Shown here: positions 33,701 through 39,700 of the stretch, one piece after another
Layout of the letters: each line of letters opens with the position of its first letter
Numbering within the stretch: position 1 is the stretch's first letter
Source of the DNA: Liolophura sinensis
Taxonomy: Eukaryota; Mollusca; Polyplacophora; Chitonida; Chitonidae
Assembly: GCF_032854445.1 (NCBI RefSeq)
Contig: NC_088306.1
Coordinates: 19,317,764 to 19,381,763 of the forward strand
DNA length: 64,000 bases
Direction: 5' to 3'
Notes under the pieces: generated by a model
What the model was told of the DNA's origin: nothing
The model's database searches: none
The model's input: only the letters and a program-made list of their open reading frames with translations
Position numbers and translations under genes: made by a program

Positions 33701-36700
33701 CTGAGGCAAATTGACAAGAGGTTGTACTCAACAGGTTACATGCCATGTGACCACTTGCCCACTGTTACACTGTTGTTGTTGCTCTAGTTTTACACCCTAT
33801 ACTGTAGACTTTTTATGCCATATTCATAGCGTTGGGTGGCAATGCAATTGAAGGCAAATGTGGTCACTGTGAGTTCAAGTCTAACTCATGCTGTCTTCCT
33901 CTGCAGTCGTAAGTGGGAGTCTCTTTCAGCAACCTGCGGATGGTTGTAAGTTTCCTCCCACCATAATGCTGGCCGCCTTTTTATAAGTACAGCGTTAAAT
34001 ACCATTTAGATAAATAAGTGATCGCAGGTCGACATGATGTCACAATCGTTGCATTTTCATTTCTCATTATTTTAGGGCTTTATCCTCTCATCGGGTGGAA
34101 GATCCAGGACGAGCTGGTGTACCTTGCAGAGGGGGTGGCCTCAGACACAGGAGTAGCCATGGAGTGGGCAAAGAGCATAGGTAAACTATCGTATAGAAGG
34201 TTGTTTTGTCATACCTGGTTGTCAGTTTACATGTACTCTGAAGTGTGTTAAAAGGTTCTTTGTACGAGGGGATCAGCTAAGCACTCACTGTAGCAAATGT
34301 CAAGGGGGACTGGCGTCTTTGGTGGGTGTTTTGAGCTCAGTTTGAATACATGTAGAATATATCCACTAATTCCGTGTACGTGGGAAGGTCTGCAAGCAAT
34401 CTGCAGATGGTCATGATTTTTCCCATGCTCTGCTCAGTTTCCTCCCAACATAATGCTGGCCACCATCGTATAAGTGAAATATTCTTGAGTATGGCGTAAT
34501 TCACCAAACAAATAAATAAACAGATATCACAACTTCTTGTCAAGGGCATGTACTGTGATGTGTTATACAGTATATGATGCATCTTGCATCTTTGAGCTCA
34601 GTTCAACATCAAGAATGGGGGCCTTTATCGCCGGGGGAAGTGGGGCTGTGGTAACATGGAGCATGGACTCAGGAGCCTAAATAAAAGGCTGCTAAAATCT
34701 AGCAGTCTGTGTATTTTAGAAATTCTAAAAAGATAAATTGAACTATTTTTATAGACAGTGTTTACTTATCTTTCTTTTGACATATACTCCACTACCGTTA
34801 CGTGTATATTTTGATTTTGTTTTTAGATTAGATTATATGCTCTTGATCCTAGTACATGTATGTCTTCTGATGCAAATGTTATCAAACGAAAATGAATTTG
34901 TGTTCTCAATATGTCCTCCAAAAAAAAAATCTTCCTTTTTAACCAGGATTGTGTGAAGACGTATCAGAAATGGCCGCCCTGGCAGAATCTGTTGAAGGTA
35001 TGTTGAACGCAGGGATTTTAGACCCAAGTATTCGTTGGTAAAATTCAGTTAAAAACTCAAAATGGGGGTACCAAAAACTCCATTCTGTATTTTTCGGGTA
35101 TAGGTACTCAAGTTTTTGGCTAAAAACTCAGTTGCATTCAAAAATATATGCCTAGCAATGAGCGGTCGACTTCAATCGCCAACGGCTGCATCCGTGACAG
35201 GCAGAAGATTCATGTGGGTATTGGCTGCAATTAAATTAAAATTAGGCTTTTAAATATATGTGAACTATGGTGATAAGGTTTTGTGATTATAAATGAAAGT
35301 GGGAGTCCATTCGTATTTAGTTTGATCAATCTTGGGTGTGATAGTAGTAGATACAACACGAGCGGGTTTCCAATGAATGTCGTTCTGATACACGCTATCC
35401 CATTGGCTGAGGGCCTCCTGTGGACCAATGAGTGAACCTCTAATAAATTAGGAACTGTATACAACAGTGCAATGGCTGTTTGACAGCTATGGCAATGCTA
35501 GCGGTTTCTGACCGGGCTACAGAGGACGATTAAAACCGAAAACAATCTAAAACTAATCGTGTTGCTTGACCTCATGAATGACTGGCTCCGATAATGGTGA
35601 ATTAATTTATACGTTTTACGTTACACTGCTCAAAAGGTGACGCGTCACTTTGCCAGTTGATTAAAAATGGATGTATTTACTCGTCAGTCAAAGGCCTGTG
35701 CGATAACAAGTGACACCTCGTAGATTTTCGTGTACTGCTCATAGTAGGCACGAATGTCATCTCCTTGTATAGTGATAATAAATCCCCCATGGTTTTAATC
35801 TCTGATCCAGATCACGAGGATTGGCTAGACCACAGGAAACAATCAAGGATTAAAGCCACTCTTGATAATACCCGTTTGACGTGCTTGAGTCATTTCAGTC
35901 ATATTGAAAGATTTTTTTCAGTTTTTCCTGGATCTTGAAAATTTATTCTGGTGACCACATCTTTGAAGTAAATCCGCATACACTTGAGAGCAACACTTAA
36001 TATTTGGCTTTTGTCCAAGTCTGTAATATTGTAACATATTGTAACATATTGCTTTTGTTCATCCCACGTATGAACCGTTTTGCTCATGGACATTGATGCA
36101 CCAATTGAAACAGCTAGTTGGCTTACAACCCTGGCATGCCTTGAGCATCTGACCAATGCGATCGCAAGGAGTTCAGGTCAAGCTCATGTTAGCTTCCTTT
36201 CTATTCGTATGTGGGATGGTCTTAAAGCAACCTGCGGAAGGTTGTGGGTTTCCTCCCACCATAATGCTGGCTTATGTAAGTGAAATACTCCGGAGTACGG
36301 TGTAAAACACAAATCAGATAAATAAATATAAAAAAATATAAATATGAAATAAAAAATAAGTAAAAATAATTCCAGTTGTGTGTTTGTCACAAACAGGGGA
36401 TTGACCACAAGCAGAACCATATTCTGGAAAGAGCCTAATAAATCAATCCTTAACACTTCCATTTGTACATAAGAAAATAACTTGAGGATACTGGGCCTTC
36501 TTTCACAAAACTTCGTAATTCACTCTTTCATAACTTTTCTTGTAACTGATCTCACCTTATGACACTATGTAACAGTGGCAACGTCTTTTACAAAAAAAAA
36601 AAAAAAATCACGAGAAATCATGAGTGACAAAGTTTTGTGAAAGTGGCCCCTGGTTCTTTGAGTTTCATGTACACATGGGTGATAAATGTGTGACATCTTT

Positions 36701-39700
36701 CTGCCTTAAGACAATGGGTGTGTACTGTGTGATAAATGTGTGACATCTTTCTGTCTTTAGACATTGAGGGTGTACTGTGTGATAAATGTGTGACATCTTT
36801 TTGCCTTCAGACAATGGGGGTGTACTGTGTGATAAATGTGTGACATCTTTTTGCCTTCAGACATTGGGGGTGTAATGTGTGATAAATGTGTGACATCTTT
36901 CTGCCTTCAGACAATGGGGGTGTACTGTGTGATAAATGTGTGACATCTTTCTGCCTTCAGACATTGGGGGTGTAATGTGTGATAAATGTGTGACATCTTT
37001 CTGCCTTCAGACAATGGGGATGTACTGTGTGATAAATGTGTGACATCTTTCTGCCTTCAGACATTGGGGGTGTAATGTGTGATAAATGTGTGACATCTTT
37101 CTGCCTTCAGACAATGGGGGTGTACTGTGTGATAAATGTGTGACATCTTTTTGCCTTCAGACAATGGGGGTGTACTGTGTGATAAATGTGTGACATCTTT
37201 CTGCCTTCAGACATTGGGGGTGTAATGTGTGATAAATGTGTGACATCTTTCTGCCTTCAGACAATGGGGGTGTACTGTGTGATAAATGTGTGACATCTTT
37301 CTGCCTTCAGACATTGGGGGTGTAATGTGTGATAAATGTGTGACATCTTTCTGCCTTCAGACAATGGGGATGTACTGTGTGATAAATGTGTGACATCTTT
37401 CTTCAGACAATGGGGGTGTATTGTGTGATAGATGTGTGACGTCTTTCTGCCTTCAGACAATGGGGGTGTACTGTGTGATAGATGTGTGACATCTTTCTGC
37501 CTTCAGACAATGGGCGTGTACTGTGCAATAAATGTGTGACATCTTTCTGCCTTCAGACAATGGGGGTGTCTACTTTGTTCAAGCTTTCAGTGGTCTTCAG
37601 GTAAGAATCACTTTTGAACACTGTTATGTGGAGATATTCAAATAAATAAATATCACTTGTTTGGATAGATTTACCCATAATTAGAAATCAGGCCGTCTCA
37701 TTTTCATTTTCTCATTTTTTCCTATTTTTCCTATCTCTCCCGAGTTAATTTTGTCAGAAAAGGGTGTTTCAAAGACACTGTGTGTGAGTTTAAGTGTGTT
37801 TGATACATACATGTATCAGTAGACCTGTTTCACAGTCACAGAGATAATGAGGGAAAACCGTGATATTGTGGATGTGATGTTGGTCTACCATTGTGCTGTT
37901 GATTTTGTTTCAGGCTCCTATCAATGATGACACAGCTGTGACGACCTTGATTGGACTGACCCCAAACACAACAAAAGCTCACATTGTCAGAGCCTTACTG
38001 GAATCTGTGGCCTTCAGGTTCAAGCTTCTTTATGAGACTCTGCTCAGTGAAACCAGTATACCACTGTCCCATATAAGGTATGTTCTAACGTAGTCATGGT
38101 ATACCACTGTCCTTTGTAAGGTATGTTCTAATGTAGTCATTGTACACCACTGTCCTGTGTAATGTATGTTCTAACGTAGTCATGGTATACCACTGTCCTG
38201 TGTAAGGTATGTTCTAACGCAGTCATGGTGCACCACTGTCCTATGTAAGGTATGTTCTAACGTAGTCATGGTACACCACTGTCCTATACAAGGTGTGTTT
38301 TAAAGTATTCATGGCATTCCACTGTCCTATATAAGGTATGTTCTAACGTAGTCATGGTATACCACTGTCCTATTTAATGTATGTTCTAACATAGTCATGG
38401 TATACCACTGTTCTACACAAGGTATGTTCTAACGTAGTCATGGTACACCACTGTCCTGTGTAAGGTATGTTCTATCGTAGTCATGGTACACCACTGTCCT
38501 ATGTAAAGTATGTTCTAATGTAGTCATGGTACACCACTGTCCTATGTAAGGTATGTTCTAACGTAGTCATGGTACACCACTGTCCTATACAAGGTGTGTT
38601 TTAAAGTATTCTTGGCATTCCACTGTTCTATATAAGGTATGTTCTAACGTAGTCATGGTATACCACTGTCCTACACAAGGTATGTTCTAACGTAGTCATT
38701 GTACACCACTGTCCTGTGTAATGTATGTTCTAACCTTATCATGGTACACCACTGTCCTATATAAGGTATGTTCTAACGAAGTCATGGTATACCACTGTCC
38801 TACACAAGGTATGTTCTAATGTAGTCATGGTATACCACTGTCCTATACAAGGTATGTTCTAACATAGTCATGGTATACCACTGTCCTACACAAGGTATGT
38901 TCTAATGTAGTCATTGTACACCACTGTCCTGTGTAATGTATGTTCTAACGTAGTCATGGTACACCACTGTCCTATACAAGGTGTGTTTTAAAGTATTTAT
39001 GGCATTCCACTGTCCTATATAAGGTATGTTCTAACGTGGTCATGGTATACCACTGTCCTACACAAGGTATGTTCTAATGTAGTCATGGTATACTGTCCTG
39101 TGTAAGGTATGTTCTAACATAGTCATGGTATAGCACTGTTCTATACAAGGTATGTTCTAACGTAGTCATGCTATACCACTGTCCTGTTTAATGTATGTTC
39201 TAACGTAGTCATGGTACACCACTGTCCTATACAAGGTGTGTTTTAAAGTATTCATGGCATTCCACTGTCCTATATAAGGTATGTTCTAACGTAGTCATGG
39301 TATACCACTGTCCTACACAAGGTATGTTCTAACGTAGTCATGGTACACCACTGTCCTGTGTAAGGTATGTTCTAATGTAGTCATGGTGTACCATTGTCCT
39401 ATTTACGGTGTGTTCTAACATAGTCATGGTACACTACTGTCCTATACAAGGTGTGTTCTAACATAGTCATGGTATACCACTGTCCTATATAAGGTATGTT
39501 CTAATGTAGTCATGGTATACCCTTGTCCTATATAAGGTATGTTCTAATGTAGTCAGGGTATTCCACTGTCCTATACAAGGTATGTTCTAATGTAGTCATG
39601 GTATACCATTGTCCTATACAAGGTGTGTTCTAATGTAGTCATGGTATACCATTGTCCTATACAAGGTATGTTCTAACGTAGTCATGGTATACCCTTGTCC

